The notes beneath the pieces are model-generated. The model saw nothing but the letters and a program-made list of their open reading frames with translations. It searched no databases and was not told where the DNA came from. From Saccharomonospora piscinae (GTDB lineage Bacteria > Actinomycetota > Actinomycetes > Mycobacteriales > Pseudonocardiaceae), in contig NZ_VCEK01000003.1 in the NCBI RefSeq assembly GCF_005862235.1, forward strand, positions 124,199 to 188,198: a stretch of DNA of 64,000 nt, given 5' to 3'. Every line of letters begins with the position of its first letter. The first letter of the stretch is position 1. Shown piece by piece: positions 1 to 9,766 of the stretch. The position numbers and the translations under genes were made by a program.

Positions 1-445
1 CGAAGGCGAACCACAAGTAGCCCGACAGCGCGCTCACCCCGAACACCGTCATGGCGACCACCACGGCGAACGACGCACCCGCGTTGATGCCCAGAATGCC
101 CGGTCCCGCGAGCGGATTACGGGTCAGGCCCTGCATCACCGCACCCGCGACGCCCAGTGCGACACCCGCGAGCAACCCCGTGATCGTTCTCGGCACCCGC
201 ACGTGCCACACGATGCGCTCGATGTCACCGCCCGAGGGAGCCGTCAGCGCCGAGACCGCCTCGGACACCGAGACGGGATAGGAGCCGACGAGGACCGACA
301 GCGCACACGCGCAGGCCAGCGCCACCGCCGCCAGCGCGAGCCCCGACACCCTGCCGGTGACGCCGGTGAGCAGGCCCGTGGCGAGATCCAGCCGGGCGCG
401 CGATCCCGTCGCGGGGGCGGCCTCCGCCGCACCGATGCCCGCCAC
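1..445 (-). CDS. FecCD-family ABC transporter permease, 3' part cut off by the window edge
   Basis: This is an integral-membrane subunit of an iron-siderophore or vitamin B12 type ABC importer. About 148 codons are visible. I chose the GTG at 445, three bases after the stop of the upstream gene. After a cytoplasmic N-terminus there is a first hydrophobic helix, then the family-typical stretch GVAGAVMQGLTRNPLAGPG followed by another hydrophobic segment, as in the PF01032 family. It lies directly downstream of a substrate-binding lipoprotein gene, so the two should be co-transcribed. The cobalamin riboswitch in front of that gene would therefore control both. The ATPase subunit is presumably beyond the left edge. 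Confidence 0.88.
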   Translation of the reverse strand, partial: MAGIGAAEAAPATGSRARLDLATGLLTGVTGRVSGLALAAVALACACALSVLVGSYPVSVSEAVSALTAPSGGDIERIVWHVRVPRTITGLLAGVALGVAGAVMQGLTRNPLAGPGILGINAGASFAVVVAMTVFGVSALSGYLWFAF

Positions 446-448
446 GGG

Positions 449-1480
449 TCACCGGTCGGGATGCAGGTAGGAGGCCACGAGTTCGATGCTGTGCGCGGCT
501 CGGACACCGGCGGACCGGTGCGCGAACAGGAACGGGTGTACCGCGTCGTCGGTCACGGCGGTGACACCGGCCAGCGCGGGATCGGAGGTGATGGCGGAGA
601 CCTCGGCCCGCGCGTCCTGCTCCGTCAATCCGGCGTCGCAGCAGGCGTCGGTGAGAATGACGTCGGGGTCCCGCGCGATCAGTTCCTCGACCCCGACGTC
701 CACGTTGCGGGCGTCGGTGAGGTCGGCGAAGGCGTTGGTGCCGCCCGCGTGCTCGATGATCCGCGTACCGAAGTCGAGCCCGCTCGCGACCCGGTAGCCG
801 CCGTCGTCACCGGGCGACACGATGGCCACCGACGGCCGTGGTGCGTCCTCGACCCGCTGCTCGACCGCGGCGATCCGTCGTCGCAGGTCGTCGATCACAC
901 GCTCCGCGTCGCGTTCGACGTCGAACAGCGCGCCGAGGTCGCGCAGGTCCTGGTAGATGCTCTCGACCGTCACCGTGGCGGGGTCGATCGCGCGGTCGGT
1001 GAGGCCGTCCTCGCTCGGGCACAGCGGGCTCAGGATCCAGCTCTGCACGCCGAGTTCGCGCAGGCTCGCCCGCGTGCCGAACGAGCTGTCCGCGCTGTCC
1101 TCGGCGAACACGCCGTTGAAGCCCGACAGCACGAAGTCCGGCCGCGTCGCCAGCAGGCCCTCCCGGCTGGGCAGCGAGGGCACGTAGTCGACCTTCGCCT
1201 GCTCGTCGGCGTACTCCGGCAACACCGTGGCGTCCAGAAACGCCGTTCCGACCAGCCGGTCGCCGAGGCCCAGAGCGTGGGCCACCTCGATCGCGGGCTG
1301 GTAGGCGGCATACACGCGCTCGGGCGGGCCGGACACGGCGACGTCGATGCCGCAGTTGGTGCGGCTGACGGATTCTTCCCCGCCCGCTTCGGGTTCGGGT
1401 GCGGCACAGCCTGCCAGCACGGTGGCGGAGACGGCGGCGAGCGCCGTCGGTCGACGAAGTCGCGCCAGGACACGGGTCAT
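449..1480 (-). CDS. Periplasmic-binding lipoprotein of a cobalamin (or Fe-siderophore) ABC importer
   Basis: This is a solute-binding protein of the PF01497 (BtuF/FhuD) class, 343 residues if started at the ATG at 1480. That start gives a lipoprotein signal peptide with lipobox LAGC (Cys25), so it would be anchored outside the membrane. The reading frame stays open upstream, but those codons belong to the riboswitch leader. The family fold is recognisable from the N-terminal lobe (YAAYQPAIEVAHALGLGDR) and the LATRPDFVLSGF segment. A cobalamin riboswitch lies about 30 bases upstream and a FecCD permease follows three bases downstream. The riboswitch argues that the substrate is cobalamin, a cobinamide or cobalt; the protein sequence alone would also fit a siderophore. 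Confidence 0.85.
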   Translation of the reverse strand: MTRVLARLRRPTALAAVSATVLAGCAAPEPEAGGEESVSRTNCGIDVAVSGPPERVYAAYQPAIEVAHALGLGDRLVGTAFLDATVLPEYADEQAKVDYVPSLPSREGLLATRPDFVLSGFNGVFAEDSADSSFGTRASLRELGVQSWILSPLCPSEDGLTDRAIDPATVTVESIYQDLRDLGALFDVERDAERVIDDLRRRIAAVEQRVEDAPRPSVAIVSPGDDGGYRVASGLDFGTRIIEHAGGTNAFADLTDARNVDVGVEELIARDPDVILTDACCDAGLTEQDARAEVSAITSDPALAGVTAVTDDAVHPFLFAHRSAGVRAAHSIELVASYLHPDR

Positions 1481-1510
1481 GGTCCAGACCGCCCTTCCAG
1501 GTCCTCGTGG

Positions 1511-1690
1511 AATCGGGTCACACGGTGCCGTGGCCGGTCTCCTGGCTGACGGGCGATTGCGTGCCGCGCCTGCCTTCCCAGGACCCGTGGGTCCCAGTGG
1601 CCCGCCCGCGAGCGGACGGCGCGTCACTTCCCGATCACAGTGGCGAGGGCCGCACCGGCATCACACCGGATTCCCGTACACCACGGCGCC
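1511..1690 (-). promoter_or_regulatory. Cobalamin (AdoCbl) riboswitch
   Basis: Read on the minus strand, the 5' part contains GGGAATCCGGTGTGATGCCGG followed by CTCGCCACTG, the conserved cobalamin-riboswitch core. The 3' part contains the B12 box, AGCCAGGAGACCGGCC (plus positions about 1531-1548). The ends carry complementary GCCGTGG and CCACGGC, which form the closing P1 stem. It lies in the leader of the ABC importer binding-protein gene (start 1480). By family knowledge, ligand binding should shut off transcription or translation of the importer. Boundaries are good to about 10 bases. Confidence 0.93.
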
Positions 1691-1743
1691 GCTGACGCTA
1701 GCACGATCAAGCCCGGCGTGGTGGTGACAGCCCGCACGCGCCA

Positions 1744-1888
1744 CCGTGTCCGCAGGTTACGTAGCCGTGTCCGCAGTTCCCGTAGCCGTGTCCGCAGGTT
1801 AGGTAGCCGTGTCCGCATCGTGCGGTGCGGACACGACTACGCAGGCTGCGGACACGGCTACGCAGGCTGCGGACACGGCTGCGCGCGT
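1744..1888. repeat. Bidirectional cluster of 21-bp repeats (cruciform-forming)
   Basis: Three and a half head-to-tail 21-bp units containing CCGTGTCCGCAG and ending in GTAG (1744-1817) are followed after a short spacer by about three units in the opposite orientation (TGCGGACACGGCTACGCAGG, from about 1826 to 1888). The two halves can fold into one large cruciform or several hairpins. The cluster begins at the stop codon of glpD on the minus strand and ends about 50 bases before the cobalamin riboswitch. It may terminate glpD transcription. No spacer diversity and no cas genes, so not CRISPR. Confidence 0.85.
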
Positions 1889-3447
1889 CAGCGCAGGCCC
1901 CGCAGGGAGCGCTCCACGAGGTCGGTCACTTCCGGTCTCGCCGCTTCGGCCTCGGGGGCCACCAGGCCGAGGCGGGTGCGGCGGTGCAGCACGTCGTCGG
2001 CGCTCAACGCGCCCTCGTGGCGCACGGCCCACACGACCTCGCCGGCGGTGACGTCGCTGCCGTCCGCGACGGGCCGCGCGAGGGCGGGGTCGACGTCACC
2101 GAGCGCGGCGACCCTCGGCGCCTCGGTGCCGTACCGGCGGACCAGTGCCCTCGGAGCCTCCACAGTGGCCAATGCCGCTCTGTCCGCCGCGCCGATCAGC
2201 GGTAGCCGGGCCGTGCGCGAAGCGGGAGCACGCAGCCGCGCGGCGCGGACGGCGGCGTCCACAGTGTCGCGTGCCATCACCCGGTAGGTGGTGAGCTTGC
2301 CGCCCACGACGGTGACGACGCCCGTCGCCGCGTCGGTGAGCACGGCGTGCTCGCGGGAGAGGTCGGAGGTCCGGCCGTCGGCGGAGTCGAGCAACGGCCG
2401 CAGTCCCGCGAACGAGCCCAGCACGTCCGCGCGGGTCGGCGGACGTGCCAGCACCCGCGATGCCACGTCGAGCAGAAAGTCCACATCGGATTCGGGAACC
2501 TCGGTGATGTCGGTGGCCTCGCCGTCCAGCGGCTCGTCGGTCAGTCCGAGGTAGACCCTCCCGCCCGGCTGGGGCAGCAGGAAGACGAACCGGTTGGTCT
2601 CGCCGGGAACACCCACCATGAGCGCCGTCTCACCGAGGCCCGTGGCGCGGCCGTCCAGCACGAGGTGTGAGCCCCGCGAGGGGCGCAGCCGCACGCTCGG
2701 CACGAGGCCACCGGCCCAGACGCCCGCCGCGTTGACGACCTGTCGCGCACGCAGCTCGACGTGCTCGCCGGTCAGCTCGTCGCGCGCCCGCACCCGGTCG
2801 GCCGCCAGTTCCAGTGCGCGCACTCGGGTGAGGACCCGGGCGCCCAGCCCCGCCGCCGTGCGCGCCAGCGCCACCACCAGGCGTGCGTCGTCGGTCAGCG
2901 CGCCGTCGAAGGCCAGCATGCCGCCGTGCAGCCCGGCCTCCCGCAATCCCGGTGCGAGTGTCAGTGCCTGCGCGGCGGGAACCGATCGGGGCCGGGGCAG
3001 CAGTGCCGACGGCGTTCCCGCGAGCCTGCGCAGGGCGTCACCCGCGGTCAGACCGGCGGCGGTGAGGGCCTCGGCCGCCGCCGAGGCGTCGGCGTAGCGG
3101 GGGAACAGTTGCGCCATCGGGCGGGTGAGGTGCGGTGCGGTGCGCCGCAGCAGGATGTCGCGCTCGACCGCGCTCTGCCTGGCCAGGCGCACGTGGCCGT
3201 GGGCCAGGTAGCGCAGTCCGCCGTGGACGAGCTTGCTCGACCAGCGTGAGGTGCCGAACGCCAGGTCGTGCGCCTCCACCAGCGCCACGGACAGCCCGCG
3301 CGAGGCCGCGTCGAGCGCGACCCCCGTTCCCGTCACACCGCCGCCGACCACCAGCACGTCGACCGGGGCGCCGCCTGCCAGCGCGTCCAGCTCCGCCGCC
3401 CGCCGCCGGGCCGACAGCGACGCCCTGACCTCGTTCGGCCGGGTCAC
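1888..3447 (-). CDS. glpD: FAD-dependent glycerol-3-phosphate dehydrogenase
   Basis: This enzyme oxidises sn-glycerol 3-phosphate to dihydroxyacetone phosphate and passes electrons to the quinone pool as a peripheral membrane protein. At 519 residues it is close to family length. The N-terminal FAD-binding motif is VDVLVVGGGVTGTGVALDAA (about residues 29-48), followed by the GlpD signature TSRWSSKLVHGGLRYL. The C-terminal domain (ADDVLHRRTRLGL) is typical. The start overlaps the stop of a TetR regulator by four bases, so the two genes are translationally coupled. The order TetR-glpD next to a divergent flavoprotein matches what I recall of mycobacterial glpD1 (Rv2249c), suggesting a role in glycerolipid or ether-lipid precursors. 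Confidence 0.95.
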   Translation of the reverse strand: MTRPNEVRASLSARRRAAELDALAGGAPVDVLVVGGGVTGTGVALDAASRGLSVALVEAHDLAFGTSRWSSKLVHGGLRYLAHGHVRLARQSAVERDILLRRTAPHLTRPMAQLFPRYADASAAAEALTAAGLTAGDALRRLAGTPSALLPRPRSVPAAQALTLAPGLREAGLHGGMLAFDGALTDDARLVVALARTAAGLGARVLTRVRALELAADRVRARDELTGEHVELRARQVVNAAGVWAGGLVPSVRLRPSRGSHLVLDGRATGLGETALMVGVPGETNRFVFLLPQPGGRVYLGLTDEPLDGEATDITEVPESDVDFLLDVASRVLARPPTRADVLGSFAGLRPLLDSADGRTSDLSREHAVLTDAATGVVTVVGGKLTTYRVMARDTVDAAVRAARLRAPASRTARLPLIGAADRAALATVEAPRALVRRYGTEAPRVAALGDVDPALARPVADGSDVTAGEVVWAVRHEGALSADDVLHRRTRLGLVAPEAEAARPEVTDLVERSLRGLR

Positions 3448-4082
3448 GGCGCCAGGCTCCGGTCGAGCAGGTGCCGCAACTCGGCCAGCAGCGCGTCACC
3501 GGGGACGCCGCGGGTGGCGGGCCGCCAGGCGAGCACGAACGACTGCACCGTCAGCAGCAGGGCCCGCACCTGCGCGGTGGGCTCGGCGCGGCGCACGGAG
3601 CCGTCGGCGTGCCCGTCGGCGACGAGGGCGGTCAGGCCGGCCTCCGCGAGCCGCTGGGTGCTGCCCAGCCGCTCGGTCACGTAGGGCAGCAGCAGTGCGG
3701 CGTCCCGGTCGAGCACGGTGCGCAGCAGTGGATCGGCCACCAGCACGCCGACCGCGCTCACGGCCAGCTCGACCAGGCGTGCCCGCGCCGGACGTGACTC
3801 GTCGATCGTCGCGCCGACCCGGTGCAGCAGTGCTCCGAACTCCCGCGTCATCAGCGCGGCCAGCACGCTGCGCACGTCGGGGAAACGCCGGTAGAGGGTC
3901 ATCCGGCTGACCCCGGCGGTGCGCGCGATGTCGGTGAGGGTGGTCCGGCGCACCCCCGCGGCCAGCACGCAGGTACGGGCCGCGTCGAGCAACGCGTCGT
4001 CGGGGACGCGCGAGGCCGGGGCGCGCTCGGCGGGCGGGATCACCGGCGTGACGGAGTCGCCGATGTGACGATCGAGCTTCAT
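3444..4082 (-). CDS. TetR-family regulator of the glpD/flavoprotein locus
   Basis: This is a DNA-binding repressor of 212 residues. The N-terminal helix-turn-helix is clear (LTDIARTAGVSRMTLYRRFP, about residues 48-67), followed by an all-helical ligand domain that I cannot assign to a ligand. It sits between glpD (four-base overlap) and a divergent flavoprotein gene whose start is within about 20 bases, so autoregulation and control of both directions are likely. A GTCAC-N9-GTGAC dyad (4085-4103) lies at the divergent starts and is a candidate operator. A GTG at 4043 is an alternative start that would leave a normal-length intergenic promoter. Confidence 0.9.
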   Translation of the reverse strand: MKLDRHIGDSVTPVIPPAERAPASRVPDDALLDAARTCVLAAGVRRTTLTDIARTAGVSRMTLYRRFPDVRSVLAALMTREFGALLHRVGATIDESRPARARLVELAVSAVGVLVADPLLRTVLDRDAALLLPYVTERLGSTQRLAEAGLTALVADGHADGSVRRAEPTAQVRALLLTVQSFVLAWRPATRGVPGDALLAELRHLLDRSLAP

Positions 4083-4098
4083 GTGTCACACTCTAGTC

Positions 4099-5712
4099 GT
4101 GACCGAGACGGTTGACCAACGACTTCGCTCCGCGTGGACGCCCGCTTCGGCGGAGGCCGCCGCGCTGCCGCCCCATGCCGTGCGCTGGCTGACCCGGCGC
4201 CTCGGCCCGCTGGAGCCCGGCGCGCCCGTCGCGCCGGACACCGCGTTCGCGGTGCCGGACTCCCGGCTCCCCGACGCTGCCCGCACGGCACTGGCCGACG
4301 TCGTCGGCGCCTCGTACTTGCGCCTGGGCCCGGCCGAACGGCTGGGTCGCGCAGGAGGTCTTTCCTATGTGGACCTGCTGCGACGCCGGTATCCCGGCGT
4401 GCTGCCGGTTCCCGACGCCGTCGTGTCGCCCGCCGATCCCGGCGAGGTGCAGCGGGTGCTCGACGTCTGCGTGGCCCACGGCGTCGGTGTGGTGCCCTTC
4501 GGTGGAGGCACGTCCGTCGTGGGCGGGGTCGCGGCACTGCGCGGCGAGTGCGAGGCCGTGGTCACCCTCGACCTCGAACGACTCGACCGGCTCGTGTCCG
4601 TGGACCCGGTCTCCCGGCTCGCCGTGTTCGAGGCCGGGGTGCGCGGGCCCGACGCCGAGCGGATGCTGGCCGCCCACGGCCTCACGCTCGGGCACGTGCC
4701 GCAGTCGTTCGAGCGCGCCACGCTCGGTGGCTTCGCGGCGACCCGTTCGGCGGGGCAGGCGTCCTCGGGTTACGGGCGGTTCGAGGACATGGTGCAGGGA
4801 GTTCACCTGGCGACGCCGACGGGTTCGTGGCGGCTCGGCGTCGCCCCCGCCTCGGCGGCGGGTCCGGATCTGCGGGCGCTCGCGCTCGGCAGCGAGGGCA
4901 CGCTGGGTGTGCTCACCGAGGTCACCGTGCGCGTGCGACCGCTGCCCACGCGGGAGCGGTACGAGGGTGTCGTCCTCGACGGCTTCCAGCGGGCGACCGA
5001 CGCCGTGCGCCTGCTCGCCCAGCACGGGCTGCTGGCCGACGTCACCCGGATCTCGGACGAGTCGGAGACGGCGGTGTCGCTGGCGCTGAAGGGCGGGTTC
5101 ACCACCGCGGCGCTCCGGCGCTACCTCGCTGCCCGGGGCGTGCGCGAGCCGTGCCTGTTGATCCTGGGCTGGCACGGCCGCGCACCCCAGCGGCGGCGGG
5201 CGCGGGCGCTGCTGCGCGCGGCGGGCGCCGTCTCACTCGGCAGGGCCGCCGGGCAGGCGTGGCGGCACGGCCGCTTCCACGGCCCCCGCCAGCGGGACGC
5301 GCTGCTCGACCTCGGCGTGTGCGTGGAGACGCTGGAGACGGCAACGCACTGGTCCCGCCTCGGCGAGCTTTACGAGGCCGTGAGCACGGCGCTGCGTGAC
5401 TCGCTCGGCGATCCCGTCGTGATGTGCCACGTCTCCCACGCCTACGAGACCGGCGCCTCGCTGTACTTCACGGTGCTCACGCCCCGCGATCCGCACGATC
5501 CGTTCGGACAGTGGGAGCGGGCGAAGCGGGCGGCGGGCGACGCCATCACCGAGGGCGGGCTCGGCACGATCACCCACCATCACGCCGTGGGCACCGACCA
5601 CGCGCCCTACCTGCGGTCCGAGATCGGCGACGTCGGTGTGGCGGTCCTGGCTGCGGCGAAGCGGGCCACCGACCCCACGGGCGTGCTCAATCCGGGAAAG
5701 CTCGGACTGTAG
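4099..5712 (+). CDS. FAD-binding oxidase, alkyldihydroxyacetonephosphate-synthase-like
   Basis: This is a vanillyl-alcohol-oxidase-fold flavoprotein (FAD_binding_4 plus FAD-linked oxidase C domain) of 537 residues from the GTG at 4099; an in-frame ATG at 4081 overlaps the regulator start. The FAD-binding segment [14 protein letters not shown] and the later motif [17 protein letters not shown] are the alkyl-DHAP synthase signatures, and the C-terminus has [15 protein letters not shown] with the His-rich site typical of that enzyme. Family members replace the acyl chain of acyl-DHAP by a fatty alcohol in ether-lipid synthesis. The neighbouring glpD makes DHAP, which supports a DHAP-linked substrate. 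I recall a similar gene (Rv2251) beside mycobacterial glpD1; the true substrate is not shown by the sequence. Confidence 0.85.
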   Translation: MTETVDQRLRSAWTPASAEAAALPPHAVRWLTRRLGPLEPGAPVAPDTAFAVPDSRLPDAARTALADVVGASYLRLGPAERLGRAGGLSYVDLLRRRYPGVLPVPDAVVSPADPGEVQRVLDVCVAHGVGVVPFGGGTSVVGGVAALRGECEAVVTLDLERLDRLVSVDPVSRLAVFEAGVRGPDAERMLAAHGLTLGHVPQSFERATLGGFAATRSAGQASSGYGRFEDMVQGVHLATPTGSWRLGVAPASAAGPDLRALALGSEGTLGVLTEVTVRVRPLPTRERYEGVVLDGFQRATDAVRLLAQHGLLADVTRISDESETAVSLALKGGFTTAALRRYLAARGVREPCLLILGWHGRAPQRRRARALLRAAGAVSLGRAAGQAWRHGRFHGPRQRDALLDLGVCVETLETATHWSRLGELYEAVSTALRDSLGDPVVMCHVSHAYETGASLYFTVLTPRDPHDPFGQWERAKRAAGDAITEGGLGTITHHHAVGTDHAPYLRSEIGDVGVAVLAAAKRATDPTGVLNPGKLGL

Positions 5713-6850
5713 CGCCGGACCGGGGCGCCGCGATCAGGTAGCACACCCCGCCGGGAGCGGCGGGAGCCTCCGGCGCCGTGGAAGCCCGGCCGCGCAGCCA
5801 CACCGCCTCGAACTGTGCGCGCGGGTAGATGCGCCTTACCAGTGCCGGGTCGGCGGTGGCCGGGTCGTTGACCACGACATCGCCGGTGGGGGTGAAACCG
5901 GTGATCACCATGAGATGCCCGGCGGAACCGTAGTCCGCGCCGTCCAGTTCGCCCTCGGCGAAGGACAGCGAGACGACGACGGGCACCCCGGCGGCGACGT
6001 GGTGCTCGGCCTCGGTCAGCGACGGCAGGCGCGTCACCCTGCCGCGCAGCCCGTACCGCGAGGCGTAGGCGACGTTGAAGGCCCAGTTGCCGGTGCCGTC
6101 GTAGGCGTGGTCGAACGTGTGCCGCGCGGCGTACACCACACCGCGGCCGGGTCGCTCGCTCGTAATCCAGTCCAGGTCGGCCGCCGCAGGGCCCACGCCC
6201 CAGTACTCGACCACCATTTCCGTGCAGGCAGGGGCGCACCAGTGGGCACCGCCGCCGCCGAACTCGGAAAAGTGTCCACTGTAGATCATCTGGGCGTGGC
6301 GGGGGACGGGAAGTTCGATGCCGCGCGCGGGCCCCGGTGCGGAGGGGACGTCGCTGTCCGGGCCCGCCGCCGACGCTGTGACACCCACCGCGCTGAGTGC
6401 GGGCGACGCGCGGGTGCCTTCGGCACGGCACAGCGTGACGCGGACCTGGTATGCGCGAAACCGGGCGGGCCCGACGGCCGTCACCCGGTCCACCGCCACC
6501 CGGGCGAACTCGTCGGCCTGCCCCGGCACGGAGGTGCGCCGCACGGTGGACTCGTCGTGCGACCAGCGCCCCAGCGAGAACCAGGCCGTGTTCCGGTCGC
6601 CAGTGGTCCGCGCCCGCACCTCGACCGCCAGCCACGTACCCGGTGGGGCCGTCGCGTTCCACGACGGCAGGAACTCGACGGCCTCGAACGGCAACTCGTG
6701 CTCCGGCGAGGTCCACCAGGCGTACTCGCCGCCGTCCTGGACCCCCGCGGGCGAGCCGAGCCGCAGTGCGCCGTCGACCACGGCGGTCCCGGAGAACTCG
6801 CCGTGCCGCCACGCCGCGTCGTCGCTGAACTCGTGGTGTTCGGAACTCAC
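5687..6850 (-). CDS. C39-like (papain-fold) peptidase-domain protein
   Basis: This is a 387-residue protein from the GTG at 6850. The N-terminal half looks like a beta-rich domain with no motif I recognise. The C-terminal half has a cysteine-peptidase C39-like domain: active-site region [17 protein letters not shown], then [22 protein letters not shown] carrying the His and the Asn/Asp. No signal peptide or membrane helix is visible, so it may act in the cytoplasm or leave by a non-Sec route. Its 3' end overlaps the convergent flavoprotein gene by 26 bases. Family knowledge does not fix a substrate; similar proteins are often annotated only as 'peptidase C39 family'. Confidence 0.82.
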   Translation of the reverse strand: MSSEHHEFSDDAAWRHGEFSGTAVVDGALRLGSPAGVQDGGEYAWWTSPEHELPFEAVEFLPSWNATAPPGTWLAVEVRARTTGDRNTAWFSLGRWSHDESTVRRTSVPGQADEFARVAVDRVTAVGPARFRAYQVRVTLCRAEGTRASPALSAVGVTASAAGPDSDVPSAPGPARGIELPVPRHAQMIYSGHFSEFGGGGAHWCAPACTEMVVEYWGVGPAAADLDWITSERPGRGVVYAARHTFDHAYDGTGNWAFNVAYASRYGLRGRVTRLPSLTEAEHHVAAGVPVVVSLSFAEGELDGADYGSAGHLMVITGFTPTGDVVVNDPATADPALVRRIYPRAQFEAVWLRGRASTAPEAPAAPGGVCYLIAAPRSGATVRAFPD

Positions 6851-6885
6851 CCGGCTCAGCCTAGGGGGCCGGTTCGCGGCCCGCC

Positions 6886-7311
6886 TCAGGCGAGGACGGC
6901 CTGGCTCTGCGTGACCTTCGCGGCGAGCCTGCCCGTGTCGTCGTGGATCTCGGTCTCCACCACGATCACCCGGCCGCCCGCGTGCAGCGGGCGCGCGGAC
7001 GCCGTGGCGTGGCCCTCGCGGACCGCGCGCAGGAAGCTCGTCCGCGACTCGATCGTGGTGGTCCCCTGTGCCCCTTCGGGCAGGTTGAGGTACGCGCACA
7101 CCGCAGCGGTGGCGTCGGCCAGCGACATCAGCACCCCGCCGTGCAGTACCCCACCGAGCGTGCACAGTGTCTCGTCGTGCGCGATGCGGGCCACGACCCG
7201 TTCCCGCGAGTGCCGCAGTACCTCGACTCCCAGCCGCTCGGTGAACGGCATGGTGCGGTGGAACAGCGCGGTGCCCTCGACGTCGGGCGAGCCGATGGTG
7301 TCCGTGTCCAT
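6886..7311 (-). CDS. PaaI-type hotdog-fold thioesterase
   Basis: This is a 141-residue protein from the ATG at 7311. The hotdog signature [20 protein letters not shown] (about residues 41-60), with HGG and the acidic residue on the following helix, is that of PaaI/YdiI-type acyl-CoA thioesterases. The reaction is hydrolysis of short or aromatic acyl-CoA. It lies 36 bases upstream of the C39-like gene and 84 bases past the end of an acyl-CoA ligase gene, in a region rich in acyl-CoA enzymes. A strong terminator separates it from that ligase, so it probably has its own promoter. Confidence 0.88.
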   Translation of the reverse strand: MDTDTIGSPDVEGTALFHRTMPFTERLGVEVLRHSRERVVARIAHDETLCTLGGVLHGGVLMSLADATAAVCAYLNLPEGAQGTTTIESRTSFLRAVREGHATASARPLHAGGRVIVVETEIHDDTGRLAAKVTQSQAVLA

Positions 7312-7349
7312 TCGCCGAACCCTGCCGCACGAGTGGTGCCGCCGTCCAC

Positions 7350-7388
7350 CCGGAGGGTCGTGCGCAGGGGCGGGGCACGACCCTCCGG
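7350..7388 (-). terminator. Rho-independent-type hairpin after the acyl-CoA ligase gene
   Basis: CCGGAGGGTCGTGC (7350-7363) is perfectly complementary to GCACGACCCTCCGG (7375-7388) across an 11-base loop. It lies immediately after the stop of the minus-strand ligase gene at 7395. It lacks a U tract, as is common in actinobacteria. Confidence 0.8.
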
Positions 7389-7394
7389 GGGAGC

Positions 7395-9017
<1,623 letters not shown>

Positions 9018-9349
9018 TGAGGCTCCCGCTGAAGGTCGAGTGAATGTCGGTGAAGGTCGGTGAAGGTGACAGACTCCGGGATTTGAGGCGACTGTAGTGC
9101 GCGCCGCACGTTCGGGGCTTGTGCGCAGCGCCCAACTGTGCTTGCCGCAGCCACTCCGACACCGCCCGTGACCAGCGCATGGCCCGGTCGGGGAAACCTC
9201 GCGTGTCGGTTTCGCGTCGGCGCCGCACTTGGCGTTTACTGAGTCCCTGGACTCCGATGGCCTGGTCGGCGGCCCCTACGGGGTCGCTGTGGCCGGGAGT
9301 CCGTCGCCGCGGTTCGCGGTGTTCGAGCAAGCACGAAAGGATGACTACG
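9018..9349. other. Divergent intergenic region between the acyl-CoA ligase and mIHF genes
   Basis: This 332-base stretch has no convincing gene. Next to the ligase start it contains three imperfect copies of GGTCGGTGAAGGT-like sequence (about 9028-9068), possibly an operator for the ligase. Near the mIHF gene the sequence becomes slightly less GC-rich (GGCGTTTACTGAG, about 9232-9244), which could include a promoter. Nothing else is recognised. Confidence 0.5.
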
Positions 9350-9661
9350 TTGGCACTTCCCACCTTGACCCCGGAGCAGCGGGCCGAGGCCCTCGCCAAG
9401 GCCGCGGAGGCCAGGAAGGCTCGGTCCGAGCTGCTGGCCAACATCAAGTCGGGCAAGGAGAGCATCGACAAGGTGCTCGAGCGCGCCAAGGACGACAAGA
9501 CCGTCGGCAAGACGAAGGTGACGCAACTGCTCAAGGCGGTTCCCGGGCTGGGCCAGGTGAAGGTCACCGCGCTGCTGGAGCAGGCGGGGATCGACCCCGA
9601 CCGCAGGGCGGCCGGTCTGGGTGACCGGCAGCGCGAGGCACTCATCGCCTCGCTGAAGTGA
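9350..9661 (+). CDS. mIHF-type integration host factor (actinobacterial nucleoid protein)
   Basis: This is a small basic DNA-binding protein of the actinobacterial IHF family (S13-like helix-two-turn-helix fold), which bends and compacts DNA. The TTG at 9350 gives M-ALPTLTPEQRAEALAKAA, the canonical mIHF N-terminus, 103 residues. The ribosome site AAAGGA (9336-9341) is correctly spaced for that TTG but abuts the in-frame ATG at 9341, so I prefer the TTG. Conserved features include the central GKTKVTQLLKAVPGLGQVKV segment and the C-terminal LGDRQREALIASL. The essential mIHF gene normally sits next to gmk and rpoZ; neither is here, so this may be a second copy or a relocated gene. Confidence 0.9.
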   Translation: MALPTLTPEQRAEALAKAAEARKARSELLANIKSGKESIDKVLERAKDDKTVGKTKVTQLLKAVPGLGQVKVTALLEQAGIDPDRRAAGLGDRQREALIASLK

Positions 9662-9766
9662 CGAGCCCGGCGTGACGGCTCCCTCACCGGGAGACCTGAT
9701 CGCGGTACGAGAACTCTGACAAGCCTGGCGACAGTTCGACCGCACGCCACCGGGCGCCGGTCGACC

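Noticed and set aside
203-1549. 448-codon plus-strand open frame opposite the binding-protein gene and riboswitch
   Set aside because: It is antisense to a clear lipoprotein gene and runs through the riboswitch; arginine/glycine-rich low-complexity translation typical of GC-rich shadow frames.
1744-1888. Regular repeats considered as a CRISPR array
   Set aside because: Repeat period is 21 bases with no unique spacers, half the units are inverted, and no cas genes are present.
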